A DNA stretch of 6,597 nt from Tardiphaga sp. Lineage in GTDB: Bacteria > Pseudomonadota > Alphaproteobacteria > Rhizobiales > Xanthobacteraceae. This document shows positions 1-6,215 of the stretch, piece after piece (within the stretch, counting starts at the first letter, position 1; each line of letters begins with the position of its first letter). The stretch covers positions 1 to 6,597 of the forward strand of contig JAQGJF010001117.1 in NCBI GenBank assembly GCA_028290765.1. The letters are read 5' to 3'. Below the pieces are notes generated by a model that was not told where the DNA came from, made no database searches, and worked only from the letters and a program-made list of their open reading frames with translations. The translations under genes and the position numbers were made by a program.

Positions 1-2724
1 AAGCAGAGAGGCCGCGGTGATGGTGTAAGCCTTGTCTTCCTGACCCGGCGCCAGAGTCACCGGCGCCGCGACCGGGGCGACGTCGGCGACGTTGCCGGCC
101 GGCAGGTCTGCGTCGAACACGGTGACCTTGACCGGAATCGTCGTGGTGCTGGTGCCGCTGGTAAGCGTGTTGACGATGTCCTGAACCGAGATCTCGCCTG
201 GATTGAGGAACGCGAAATCTGATTTCGCCTCGTTGAAGGTCCACTGGATGTTGTGGTTGGCGTCAAATCCCGCGGTGAACCGGCCGGTCGGGTCCGACAC
301 GCTGACGGTGATGCCGTTGGTCTCGCCGGTCAGCGCGATCGTTCCGCCGGTGGTCAGGATGGAAGGCGAATTCGCGGTTTCCTGGATGACCGCGGAGTGG
401 CCCGACGTCGGATCCACGACGAAGATATCGCCGCCGCCGTTGGTATCACCGGTCGCGAAATTCGATGCGTCGCTGCCGAACGCCACGTACAGGCCGCCGG
501 CGCTGATCGTTCCGCCAAGGTTCGACGCGGCGTTGCCCAGCGTTCCGTCGGCAAGCACGGAGACCAGCTTGTAGACGGGATTGGAGAGATGGGTGAGATC
601 GACGACATACATGTCGGCGACCGAGTTGGTGTCGTCGGCGGTCAGCTTCGCGTCGCTGGCGAAGATGACGTAGTGGCCGTCGGGGCTGATCACCGGATGG
701 TAGCTGCCGCCTGCCGCGTTGTCGGTGTGGAAGACGATCTGCCGAGTGGTCAGGTCATAGAGATAGATTTCGGAATGTGCGCCGTCCGTTCCGGCCAGCG
801 CCGCGTCGCTCTCGAAGACGACGTAACGTCCGTCAGCGCTAAAAGACGCGGCATGGGCGCCATCGACATGCGTCGTCTTCGCGATTTCGGTGATGGTCCC
901 GGTCGCCAGATTGTAGACCAGCAACTCGCCCGGGCTGGTGCCCTGTCCCGGAGTGGTCGGATCCGCATTCCAGAATGCGATGATATGCCCGTCGGCGCTG
1001 ATCGCGGGCTTGCCGAGGCTTCCCGCCGAGCCGCCGCCGGCCGCGACAATGGCCGCAATCGCGGCTGGCGTGATGGTCGCCAGCACATGGCCCTGCTGAT
1101 CGTAAAGCACGATCCCGCCGCTGCCGTTCTCGACCACGATCCTGCTGCCATCGCCGCTGACCGCCGGCGCGCCGCCGGCCCCCAGTTGCGTGGTGTGCCC
1201 GTAATTCTGATCGGACGGATTGTTGTCGTAAATGAAGACGTAGTTATGCGTACCGTCGGTGCCCTGATAGACGATGGTGTGACCGTCCGCGCTGATCGTC
1301 GGCGAGCCGTAGGTCATGCCTTCGGTGGGACTTGCGATCGTGATCGTGGTGTCGGTCTGGCGGTCGTACAGATAGATCGCGCCGTCCGGATCGTAGGTCA
1401 CGAAATGGCCGTCGGCACTCATGACCGGGCCGAAATGATCGCCCGGACCCGACGAAACCTTGGTGAATGTTGCCGGCGTCACGACGAAAGGAAGCGGCGT
1501 CGCCGGCACGTCGACGGGGGTCGTACCGCCATTCTGGGTGATGATCACCGGGGTCGTCGGCGGCGGCGTAACGGTGGAATTGGGCTGCGTCGGGCTGCCG
1601 TTGTCGGTGCTGGTTGTCGTGCTTGCCGTCTTATCCGGCTGGAAGACCGTGGTCGAGGGCGCGTTGCTCGGCAGGATCGTCGCACTGCCGAGCTTGGTCG
1701 GCGTCGACTGCGGATTGGCGTCGCCGCGCTTGCCGTCGGATGGCGGCGGTGTGCTCGGCACCAACTGCTTACCGAGATCATAGGTGCTCAGCAGCGACTG
1801 GAAGGCATTGAATTCCTGCGCAACGTCGGCAACCGACTTGTTGCTCTGTTGCGCGATCACCGCGAACGTCGCCGTCGGCGTCAGCGTCAGCGTCGTGCCG
1901 TTGCTGGTCACCGTGCCGATCAAATTGCCGTTGCGGTCGCGGACCTCGACGGCGTGGACTATGTTGTCGTGCTGGTCGACCACGGAAATCCTGACCTTGC
2001 CGTCGACCGAATCGATGTCGAGCGTCACGGCGGTGCCGCGGATGCCCATGGTGGCGACCGGGGTCGCGACCTTCATGTCGCCGGTCTTGGCGACCTGGCC
2101 CGCGACAAAACCCGCAGCGCCCTGTACCAGCGTGAGCAGCGACGAATTGGAGGTGCCGTTGGGGTCGTAAACCATGTCGTTCAACATCAGCCGCGCGTTG
2201 GCGCTGAGGTTGAACGTGGTGCCGTCGATCAGAACCAGGCCAAGCGTGGAATTGCTTCCGGTCTGCGCCACGTCGCCCTGGTTGATGTTGTCGCCGTTGT
2301 TGAGCTCGATGGCCACGCCGTTGCGAACGACGCTGGCGCTGCCGGAAATCTTGACGACATGCCCGATCACCTTGGCGGCGGAAACAGCACCGCCGGCCTG
2401 GGCGTAAGCGGTATGCCCCGTCAGCGCTTCGATGACCTTGGCATCGAGTGGCGCTCCCTCGGACGAGACCAGCGTGGGCCGTTTCTCGCCGCGAAAGTAA
2501 TCATGGACCACCACCCGATGATCTTGATCTGAAACGATGAGATCGGTGCCGGACCGCTCATAATCCCCCGAGAACAGCAAATGGGCGTTCGGGATCGTGA
2601 CGGTGTCAGAAAGTCCATTGTGGGAATGGGTGCCGATATCGACATGCTTGCCGGAAAGTAACGTCGAACCTTCGACGGAACTCGACCCCAAATGGCTCGG
2701 TTCAAATTTGCCGACGAAATTCAC
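1..2724 (-). CDS. Giant FecR/retention-module, beta-propeller and VCBS surface protein (adhesin-like), C-terminus beyond the window
   Basis: The reading frame is open without a stop from the left edge through about 908 codons; no C-terminus is visible. In order it holds a conserved-looking N-terminal block (residues ~10-112, including LLFSGDYERSGTDL and VVVHDYF), a FecR-like domain (~113-231) ending in TPVATMGIRGT, a Pro/Thr/Ser linker (~323-412), seven propeller repeats (~420-770), a VCBS-like domain (~778-870) with WTF and FLNPGEI, and the start of a cadherin-like repeat (TLAPGQEDKAYTIT). No N-terminal signal peptide is visible, which fits type I secretion with a C-terminal signal, but that end is not seen. 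GTG at 2724 was chosen because GC-rich third positions begin there and GGTG lies 5 bases upstream; an in-frame ATG at 2778 is the alternative and would add 18 residues from AT-rich DNA. Proteins of this build are usually cell-surface or secreted adhesins. The exact ligand is unknown. The coding call is secure; the adhesin role is inferred. Confidence 0.9.
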   Translation of the reverse strand, partial: MNFVGKFEPSHLGSSSVEGSTLLSGKHVDIGTHSHNGLSDTVTIPNAHLLFSGDYERSGTDLIVSDQDHRVVVHDYFRGEKRPTLVSSEGAPLDAKVIEALTGHTAYAQAGGAVSAAKVIGHVVKISGSASVVRNGVAIELNNGDNINQGDVAQTGSNSTLGLVLIDGTTFNLSANARLMLNDMVYDPNGTSNSSLLTLVQGAAGFVAGQVAKTGDMKVATPVATMGIRGTAVTLDIDSVDGKVRISVVDQHDNIVHAVEVRDRNGNLIGTVTSNGTTLTLTPTATFAVIAQQSNKSVADVAQEFNAFQSLLSTYDLGKQLVPSTPPPSDGKRGDANPQSTPTKLGSATILPSNAPSTTVFQPDKTASTTTSTDNGSPTQPNSTVTPPPTTPVIITQNGGTTPVDVPATPLPFVVTPATFTKVSSGPGDHFGPVMSADGHFVTYDPDGAIYLYDRQTDTTITIASPTEGMTYGSPTISADGHTIVYQGTDGTHNYVFIYDNNPSDQNYGHTTQLGAGGAPAVSGDGSRIVVENGSGGIVLYDQQGHVLATITPAAIAAIVAAGGGSAGSLGKPAISADGHIIAFWNADPTTPGQGTSPGELLVYNLATGTITEIAKTTHVDGAHAASFSADGRYVVFESDAALAGTDGAHSEIYLYDLTTRQIVFHTDNAAGGSYHPVISPDGHYVIFASDAKLTADDTNSVADMYVVDLTHLSNPVYKLVSVLADGTLGNAASNLGGTISAGGLYVAFGSDASNFATGDTNGGGDIFVVDPTSGHSAVIQETANSPSILTTGGTIALTGETNGITVSVSDPTGRFTAGFDANHNIQWTFNEAKSDFAFLNPGEISVQDIVNTLTSGTSTTTIPVKVTVFDADLPAGNVADVAPVAAPVTLAPGQEDKAYTITAASLL
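115..393 (-). other. VCBS-like beta-sandwich domain of the surface protein
   Basis: Residues ~778-870 contain GGTIALTGETNGITVSVSD, an aromatic strand with IQWTFN, then FAFLNPGEISVQDIV and TIPVKVTVFDAD. The W-x-F, hydrophobic-L-x-x-GE and V-x-V-x-D spacing recalls VCBS repeats, which occur in tandem in large bacterial adhesins. Directly after it the sequence turns into a cadherin-like start (PVTLAPGQEDKAYTIT) cut by the window edge. The family match is by eye. Confidence 0.5.
415..1467 (-). repeat. Seven PD40/TolB-like beta-propeller repeats within the surface protein
   Basis: Seven protein repeats follow the pattern S-A/P-D-G-x-x-(I/V)-x-F/Y ... (I/L/V)-x-(L/V)-Y/V-D/N. The S-x-D-G cores fall at residues 436, 478, 523, 573, 626, 677 and 738. 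Each is followed by a strand ending in forms such as IYLYD, VFIYD, IVLYD, LLVYN, IYLYD, MYVVD and IFVVD. The seventh core is degenerate (SAGG in place of SADG). Seven copies are what a closed seven-bladed propeller needs. Such propellers bind proteins or peptidoglycan-linked partners in TolB-type proteins; the partner here is unknown. Confidence 0.8.
1489..1758 (-). other. Pro/Thr/Ser-rich linker of the surface protein
   Basis: Residues ~323-412 are dominated by Pro, Thr, Ser and Asn, with clusters such as PSTPPPSDGK, ASTTTSTDNGSPTQPNST and TPPPTTPV. The composition predicts an extended, flexible spacer without a fold, separating the FecR-like domain from the propeller. Frame and codon usage continue unbroken on both sides, so it is part of the same gene. 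Confidence 0.7.
2032..2388 (-). other. FecR / LapA-retention-module-like domain in the giant surface protein
   Basis: This segment encodes residues ~113-231. It shows the run VIGHVVKISGSASVVRNG, then LNNGDNINQGDVAQTGSNST, LVLIDGTTFNLS and finally TPVATMGIRGT, the typical closing motif of FecR domains. The pattern of a VxGxV strand, a GD...G-D-V..TG turn and a LxDGT/R..L strand also resembles the N-terminal retention module that holds LapA-type adhesins in the outer-membrane pore. In TonB-linked FecR proteins the domain senses the periplasm, but here there is no membrane segment before it, so an adhesin module is the better reading. The similarity to LapA was judged by eye, not by alignment. 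Confidence 0.7.
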
Positions 2725-3354
2725 TAGCTCACCATAAATGGTTAATAATTCAGTAATATTCGCGCTATGCGCCTGCATACCATCGGGCAGTGCAATGCGA
2801 AAGCATCCGCTTGGGTCTGCGCAATTTTTTTCAGAATCGATCGAGAAACGATCGCGGTGGTGAAGGACCGGGAAAAAGGAACTTTATTGGCAACGTAAGG
2901 AAGATATTTATCATTCCCAATTGTGGTCAACCCGTGGCCATTTAGTTCCAAGTATAGATCGGACGAGAAATACGTTAAAAACTGATTCTATTACAATAAA
3001 TACTTGTTTTTTTGATTATTTTCTTAAGTTATGGCAATATTACTTGTCTCTCATCTATCGCTGGTGCCAGCCTGGCGAGTTAGCCATACCGGCTGGAATT
3101 CAATTGTGACGCCGCTCACAGTTGCTTAACTTTATTTATCCCACCCTTCGCCGAGACCCCGCGGGCGCCGGTCCAGGCAATCCATAAAATTTTTATCAAA
3201 TCTATCCAGAAAGCCTTCAGCGTATCCGACGCTTTCCGGCCCGATCCGTCGCGTTTTAATCAGATTGATATCGCCGCCGCTCATCATCGCCTCGAATGAT
3301 CCGGTCACGTGCGGGCTGACATAGCCCCGCCGATGCCCGGACAGGGGGCGTCAG
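2725..3354. other. AT-rich divergent intergenic region between the surface protein and the LapG-type peptidase
   Basis: This 630-bp stretch has no convincing gene. Short open frames at 2742-2951 (minus) and 2921-3109 (plus) have codon use unlike the flanking genes. Positions ~2740-3060 and ~3125-3135 are strikingly AT-rich (runs such as TTTTTTT near 3005-3012), while both neighbours are GC-rich. It must hold the promoters of both divergent genes. It contains a CGATCG pair (2838-2854), a CCAGCC/GGCTGG dyad (3067-3096) and a CRP-type operator (3102-3123). No promoter hexamers stood out clearly enough to call. Confidence 0.75.
3102..3123. promoter_or_regulatory. Near-consensus CRP-type operator
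   Basis: The sequence reads TGTGA, six bases CGCCGC, then TCACA, which is a perfect match to the TGTGA-N6-TCACA core of CRP-family sites. The flanking AA and TT two bases further out are also symmetric, so the dyad extends to 22 bp with one mismatched pair. It lies about 230 bp before the ATG of the LapG-type gene and about 380 bp before the GTG of the surface protein, so it could serve either. Recognition by a cAMP-CRP-like protein is inferred from the E. coli consensus; alphaproteobacterial CRP relatives vary in specificity. Confidence 0.45.
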
Positions 3355-4152
3355 ATGAGTGTTTTCGGCAGCGCGCGGGCGTTCCGCGCCATCATACTTG
3401 CGTGCGGTCTGGCTCTATTGAGCCCAGCGGCCGATCTTGCAGCTGCAACGTTAAATGCATCCGGATCGATCGATCCAGGCAATTCGTCCGCCGAGCCCTT
3501 TGGGCTGTTCACCTCCCAACTGTCCGAGGGTGGGCTGCGCGACAAATGGCAGGGCGTGGCGCGTGAGCTCGACGACGAGATGCTGGTGCTGGTGCTATGC
3601 CAGGAAGACCGGCTGCATTGCCGATCCGCGGCGGCCCTGCAATTTCTGGCCATCGTGGACAGTGCGCGAGGCCGGCAAGGCCGCGCGCGCCTCGGCGAGA
3701 TCAATCGCGCGATCAATCTCGCCATCCGGCCGATGAGCGATCTCATGCAATATGGCAGCATCGATGTCTGGAGTTCGCCGCTGGCGACTTTGGAGAAAGG
3801 CGCCGGCGATTGCGAGGATTACGCCATCGCCAAATACGTCGCGCTGCTCGTGTCAGGCATTCCGGCCGAGGATATTCGGCTGGTAATCGTGCGGGACACG
3901 ATGCGGCAGGAAGACCATGCCGTCGTCGCCGCGCGGCTCGAGGGCCGCTGGCTGATGCTCGACAATCGCCGCATGGCGATGGTCGAGGATGCGCAAGTGA
4001 GGAACTACCGGCCCACTTTCGTGATCGACCATGAAGGCGTCAAGCAAACCTCGGCGGCGCCGTTGATGCTGGCCGAACGGAATTCCGATTTTGATTCGAC
4101 GCCGTCCTTCGATACCGCGACGCGAACCGAGACCGCGCCCAGCAGCAACTAG
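3355..4152 (+). CDS. LapG-family transglutaminase-like cysteine peptidase (periplasmic, peptidase C93 type)
   Basis: This 265-residue protein begins with a signal peptide: a short charged start, a hydrophobic stretch (residues ~11-24, RAIILACGLALLSP) and a likely cut after the Ala-rich DLAAA near residue 31. The catalytic residues of the family are visible: Cys153 in GDCEDYAIAKY, His188 in EDHAVVA and Asp203 in MLDNRR. The acidic residues around the Cys (D152, E154, D155) are where LapG proteins bind calcium. Family members are periplasmic proteases that cut large adhesins at an N-terminal di-alanine site and are held back by a cyclic-di-GMP-bound LapD receptor. The start is supported by AGGGGG at 3343-3348, six bases before the ATG. 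The tail after residue ~230 is low-complexity, rich in Ser, Thr and Asp. It lies divergent from the giant surface protein, which makes that protein the obvious candidate substrate; this is inference. Length fits the family, and nothing looks broken. Confidence 0.88.
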   Translation: MSVFGSARAFRAIILACGLALLSPAADLAAATLNASGSIDPGNSSAEPFGLFTSQLSEGGLRDKWQGVARELDDEMLVLVLCQEDRLHCRSAAALQFLAIVDSARGRQGRARLGEINRAINLAIRPMSDLMQYGSIDVWSSPLATLEKGAGDCEDYAIAKYVALLVSGIPAEDIRLVIVRDTMRQEDHAVVAARLEGRWLMLDNRRMAMVEDAQVRNYRPTFVIDHEGVKQTSAAPLMLAERNSDFDSTPSFDTATRTETAPSSN

Positions 4153-4179
4153 TTCGTTCGGATCGCACTATCCCGTCGT

Positions 4180-4219
4180 CCGTCATTCCCGATGCGCAAT
4201 TGCGCATCGGTAATGACGG
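4180..4219. terminator. 40-bp near-perfect palindrome between convergent genes: bidirectional terminator or dispersed palindromic repeat
   Basis: The 40 bases form two 20-base arms, beginning CCGTCATT and ending AATGACGG, centred between 4199 and 4200. Only one of the 20 pairs mismatches (C at 4188 against T at 4211). The inner arms read CCGATGCGCAATTGCGCATCGG. It lies 28 bp after the stop of the peptidase gene and 36 bp after the stop of the convergent PAS-GGDEF-EAL gene. On the plus strand it is followed by a weakly T-rich CTGTCTTTGTT; no U-tract follows on the other strand. The CGTCATT...AATGACG ends match a palindrome type that, from general knowledge, is scattered between genes in Bradyrhizobium-like genomes. 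It may do both jobs. Confidence 0.6.
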
Positions 4220-4235
4220 CTGTCTTTGTTGATGG

Positions 4236-4253
4236 CCGATCGGATCCGATCGG
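4236..4253. repeat. Perfect 18-bp palindrome next to the PAS-GGDEF-EAL stop codon
   Basis: The sequence CCGATCGGATCCGATCGG is its own reverse complement across all 18 bases. It ends one base before the stop codon triplet of the minus-strand gene (4255-4257). It could help a transcript of that gene fold and end, or be a protein-binding site, but with no loop it would need to open a few central pairs to form a hairpin, and no T-run follows. Confidence 0.4.
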
Positions 4254-4254
4254 A

Positions 4255-6006
4255 TCACCGCCGATAGCGGTTGGCCTGCGCGGCGATCGGGCGCGCTTCC
4301 TCGAGCTGGCGGCCGAATCCGCCGGAGCGCCTTTCGCTGGCGGCCCGCTCTGCCGGCCTGAGCTCCTCGAGAAAAATCGGCCGCGAGAAATAATAACCCT
4401 GCGCGTATCGGATCTTGGTCGCCGCCTGCAGATAGGCCAGTTCCTCGAAGGTTTCGATGCCCTCGGCGATCACCGTCATCCCGAGGGCCTCGCTCAGGGA
4501 CTCGATGGCCCGCAGGATGCCCTGGCTGCGCGGGCGCTTGTGGATGTCGATGATGAACGACCGGTCGATCTTGATTTCATCCGCGGTGATGTCGGCCAGC
4601 GCCGACAGCGACGAATAGCCGATGCCGAAATCGTCGATCGAAATGCCGACGCCAAGCTTCCGGAACATCGGCAGGATTTCGTCCTGGAAATGGGTTTTTG
4701 CGACGAAGGCATCCTCGGTCACTTCGATGATGAAGCGGGTCGGACATTCGGTCGCCTCCAGCGCCTTCGCGAACGAAGTCATGAAGGCCGGATTGCCGGC
4801 CTGCTTGGCCGCGACATTGATGCTGATGCTGGTCGTGGCGCCGAACCGCTCGTTGATCAGATCGATCGACTTCATGATCTCGTCGAGTACCAGATGCGTG
4901 AGTTCGTCGATCAGTCCGAGCTCCACGGCGAGATTGATGAAAGTGCCGGGCGCCTGAATGATTCCGTTGTCGTCGCGCAGCCGGACCAGCGCTTCGATGC
5001 CCTTGATTTCCTGGGTCCTGATATCGACCTTTGGCTGGAACGCGCAGCAAAACCGCTTGTCGAGAATGGCCAGCCGCAACGATTGCTCGGTGGCCATGCG
5101 CGCCAGCGCCTCGCGCTCCATGCTGACGTCGAAGATGGCGGCGGCGCCCTTGGTGGCGTTCTTGACGCGATACATCGCGATATCGGCGTTCTGGCGCAGG
5201 GCTTCATAGCTGCGGCCATGTTCGGGATAAAGGCTGATGCCGATCGACGCCGACGCGAACACCTCGGATCCATCGACGAAGAACGGCGCCCGCAGCCGCT
5301 GCAGCAGAAATTCGATGTGCTCGGCGACTTCGCTTTCGCTGCGGACCGGATGGAGCAGCAGCAGGAATTCGTCGCCGCTGATGCGTGCCAGCATGTCGCT
5401 CTCGCGAAGATCGAGTCCGAGCCGTCTCCCGACTTCGACCAGCAGGGCGTCGCCGACCGGATGACCGTAATAATCGTTGATGTGCTTGAAGTTGTCGATG
5501 TCGAGAAAGGCCAGCGCGAATCTGGGCGGCATGTCATCGCGACGAAGCAGGGCGGTGACGTGCTGTTCGATCACCCGACGGCTGGGCAGGCCGGTGAGCT
5601 CGTCAAAATAGGCGCGGCGGTATAGTTCCTGCTCGATCGCCTTCTGGTCGGTGAGATCGACCGAGCTCGAGAGCAGGAGGTTCTTGTCCGCGATGCGGAC
5701 CGGCCGATGCGACGTCAGGAAGATCCGGTTGGCGTCGGTGGCGTCCTCTTCGGCAATGGCGGTTCGGCCAGAGCGCAGCAGGCCGATGCCGTCTTCGCGG
5801 CGGCGGTTGGCCTCCTTCGAGGAAAAAGCGACATCGGGCGACGTGGCGAGGAAATCCGCCACGGAGGTGTTGAACTGCGCGGCCGCGGCATCGTTCACCA
5901 GCAGGAAATGGCCGTTCTCGTCCTGAACCGTCACGCTTGCGGGAAGCTTTCTGACGATTTCGTGGAGAAGGCGGAGCTCGGAATTGGCATCGCTTGGATC
6001 GGTCAT
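4255..6006 (-). CDS. Soluble PAS-GGDEF-EAL protein of cyclic-di-GMP metabolism
   Basis: This 583-residue protein has a PAS-like sensor (~10-122, VTVQDENGHFLLVNDAAA), a GGDEF domain (~135-292) and an EAL domain (~310-550). The GGDEF active-site loop reads SGDEF (210-214), a tolerated variant, with an RxxD product-inhibition site (R201-D204) five residues before it. EAL residues expected for cyclic-di-GMP hydrolysis are present: E338 in EALVR, N397 in SINV, E428 in IIEVTE, D458-D459 in DDFGIGYSS, K479 in EIKID, E515 in AEGIE and Q536 in QGYYFSRP. It could therefore both make and break the messenger, with the PAS domain setting the balance; net direction cannot be told from sequence. There is no signal peptide or membrane helix, so it is cytosolic and is not a LapD-type receptor. 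ATG at 6006 was chosen; GTG at 6018 would add four residues. It converges on the LapG-type gene, so they are not co-transcribed. The family assignment is firm. Confidence 0.93.
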   Translation of the reverse strand: MTDPSDANSELRLLHEIVRKLPASVTVQDENGHFLLVNDAAAAQFNTSVADFLATSPDVAFSSKEANRRREDGIGLLRSGRTAIAEEDATDANRIFLTSHRPVRIADKNLLLSSSVDLTDQKAIEQELYRRAYFDELTGLPSRRVIEQHVTALLRRDDMPPRFALAFLDIDNFKHINDYYGHPVGDALLVEVGRRLGLDLRESDMLARISGDEFLLLLHPVRSESEVAEHIEFLLQRLRAPFFVDGSEVFASASIGISLYPEHGRSYEALRQNADIAMYRVKNATKGAAAIFDVSMEREALARMATEQSLRLAILDKRFCCAFQPKVDIRTQEIKGIEALVRLRDDNGIIQAPGTFINLAVELGLIDELTHLVLDEIMKSIDLINERFGATTSISINVAAKQAGNPAFMTSFAKALEATECPTRFIIEVTEDAFVAKTHFQDEILPMFRKLGVGISIDDFGIGYSSLSALADITADEIKIDRSFIIDIHKRPRSQGILRAIESLSEALGMTVIAEGIETFEELAYLQAATKIRYAQGYYFSRPIFLEELRPAERAASERRSGGFGRQLEEARPIAAQANRYRR

Positions 6007-6200
6007 GCGCGGCGTCACCGGAGAACGCGGGTGACGGGCAGGGCGGTTCGATTCCGTGGCGTTGGTCGACGGATCATGTCCGGCCCCGTTTCAATCAGAC
6101 GATCTTGGCAGGGGCCGTTGTAATTTTAGTTAAGTGGAACCGAGAAAACCGCGACATTTGGAACGGCGCGGTGTTTCAGCCGCACCGGCACAGGGCGTCG

Positions 6201-6215
6201 TTAACAAGGCGTTAA
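6201..6215. promoter_or_regulatory. Full CtrA-type binding site (TTAA-N7-TTAA)
   Basis: TTAA at 6201-6204 and TTAA at 6212-6215 are separated by exactly seven bases (CAAGGCG), and each half lies in a GTTAAC hexamer, 11 bp apart. This matches the consensus of the alphaproteobacterial cell-cycle regulator CtrA. It is 195 bp upstream of the PAS-GGDEF-EAL start and about 210 bp upstream of the P450 start, so the target gene cannot be decided. Chance occurrence is unlikely in GC-rich DNA but possible. Confidence 0.45.

Noticed and set aside
253..2532. 759-codon open frame on the plus strand
   Set aside because: It lies wholly antisense to the surface protein gene. Its product is rich in Arg, Gly, Asp and Val with no recognisable domain, as expected from the shadow of a GC-rich gene, while the minus frame shows clear FecR and propeller motifs.
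2890..2930. Minus-strand TTGACC followed by an AT-rich stretch, a possible -35/-10 pair for the surface protein gene
   Set aside because: No good TATAAT-like hexamer occurs at 16-18 bp spacing, so a promoter call would be arbitrary in such AT-rich DNA.
2742..2951. 69-codon minus-strand frame upstream of the surface protein
   Set aside because: It lies in the AT-rich region, has no clear ribosome binding site and no recognisable motif, and its codon use differs from all neighbours.
2921..3109. 62-codon plus-strand frame in the AT-rich region
   Set aside because: It has no family signature and runs through low-complexity AT-rich DNA and the operator region; it looks non-coding.
3463..3476. 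14-bp palindrome GGATCGATCGATCC
   Set aside because: It lies inside the peptidase coding region and results from a simple GATC-period run; no regulatory role is suggested by its place.
4192..5625. 477-codon open frame on the plus strand
   Set aside because: It is antisense to the PAS-GGDEF-EAL gene, which carries unmistakable catalytic motifs. The plus product has no family signature.
6106..6121. Sigma-54-like TGGCA...TTG element
   Set aside because: The spacing is wrong: the GC expected ten bases after GG is absent (TG instead), so it does not meet the -24/-12 consensus.
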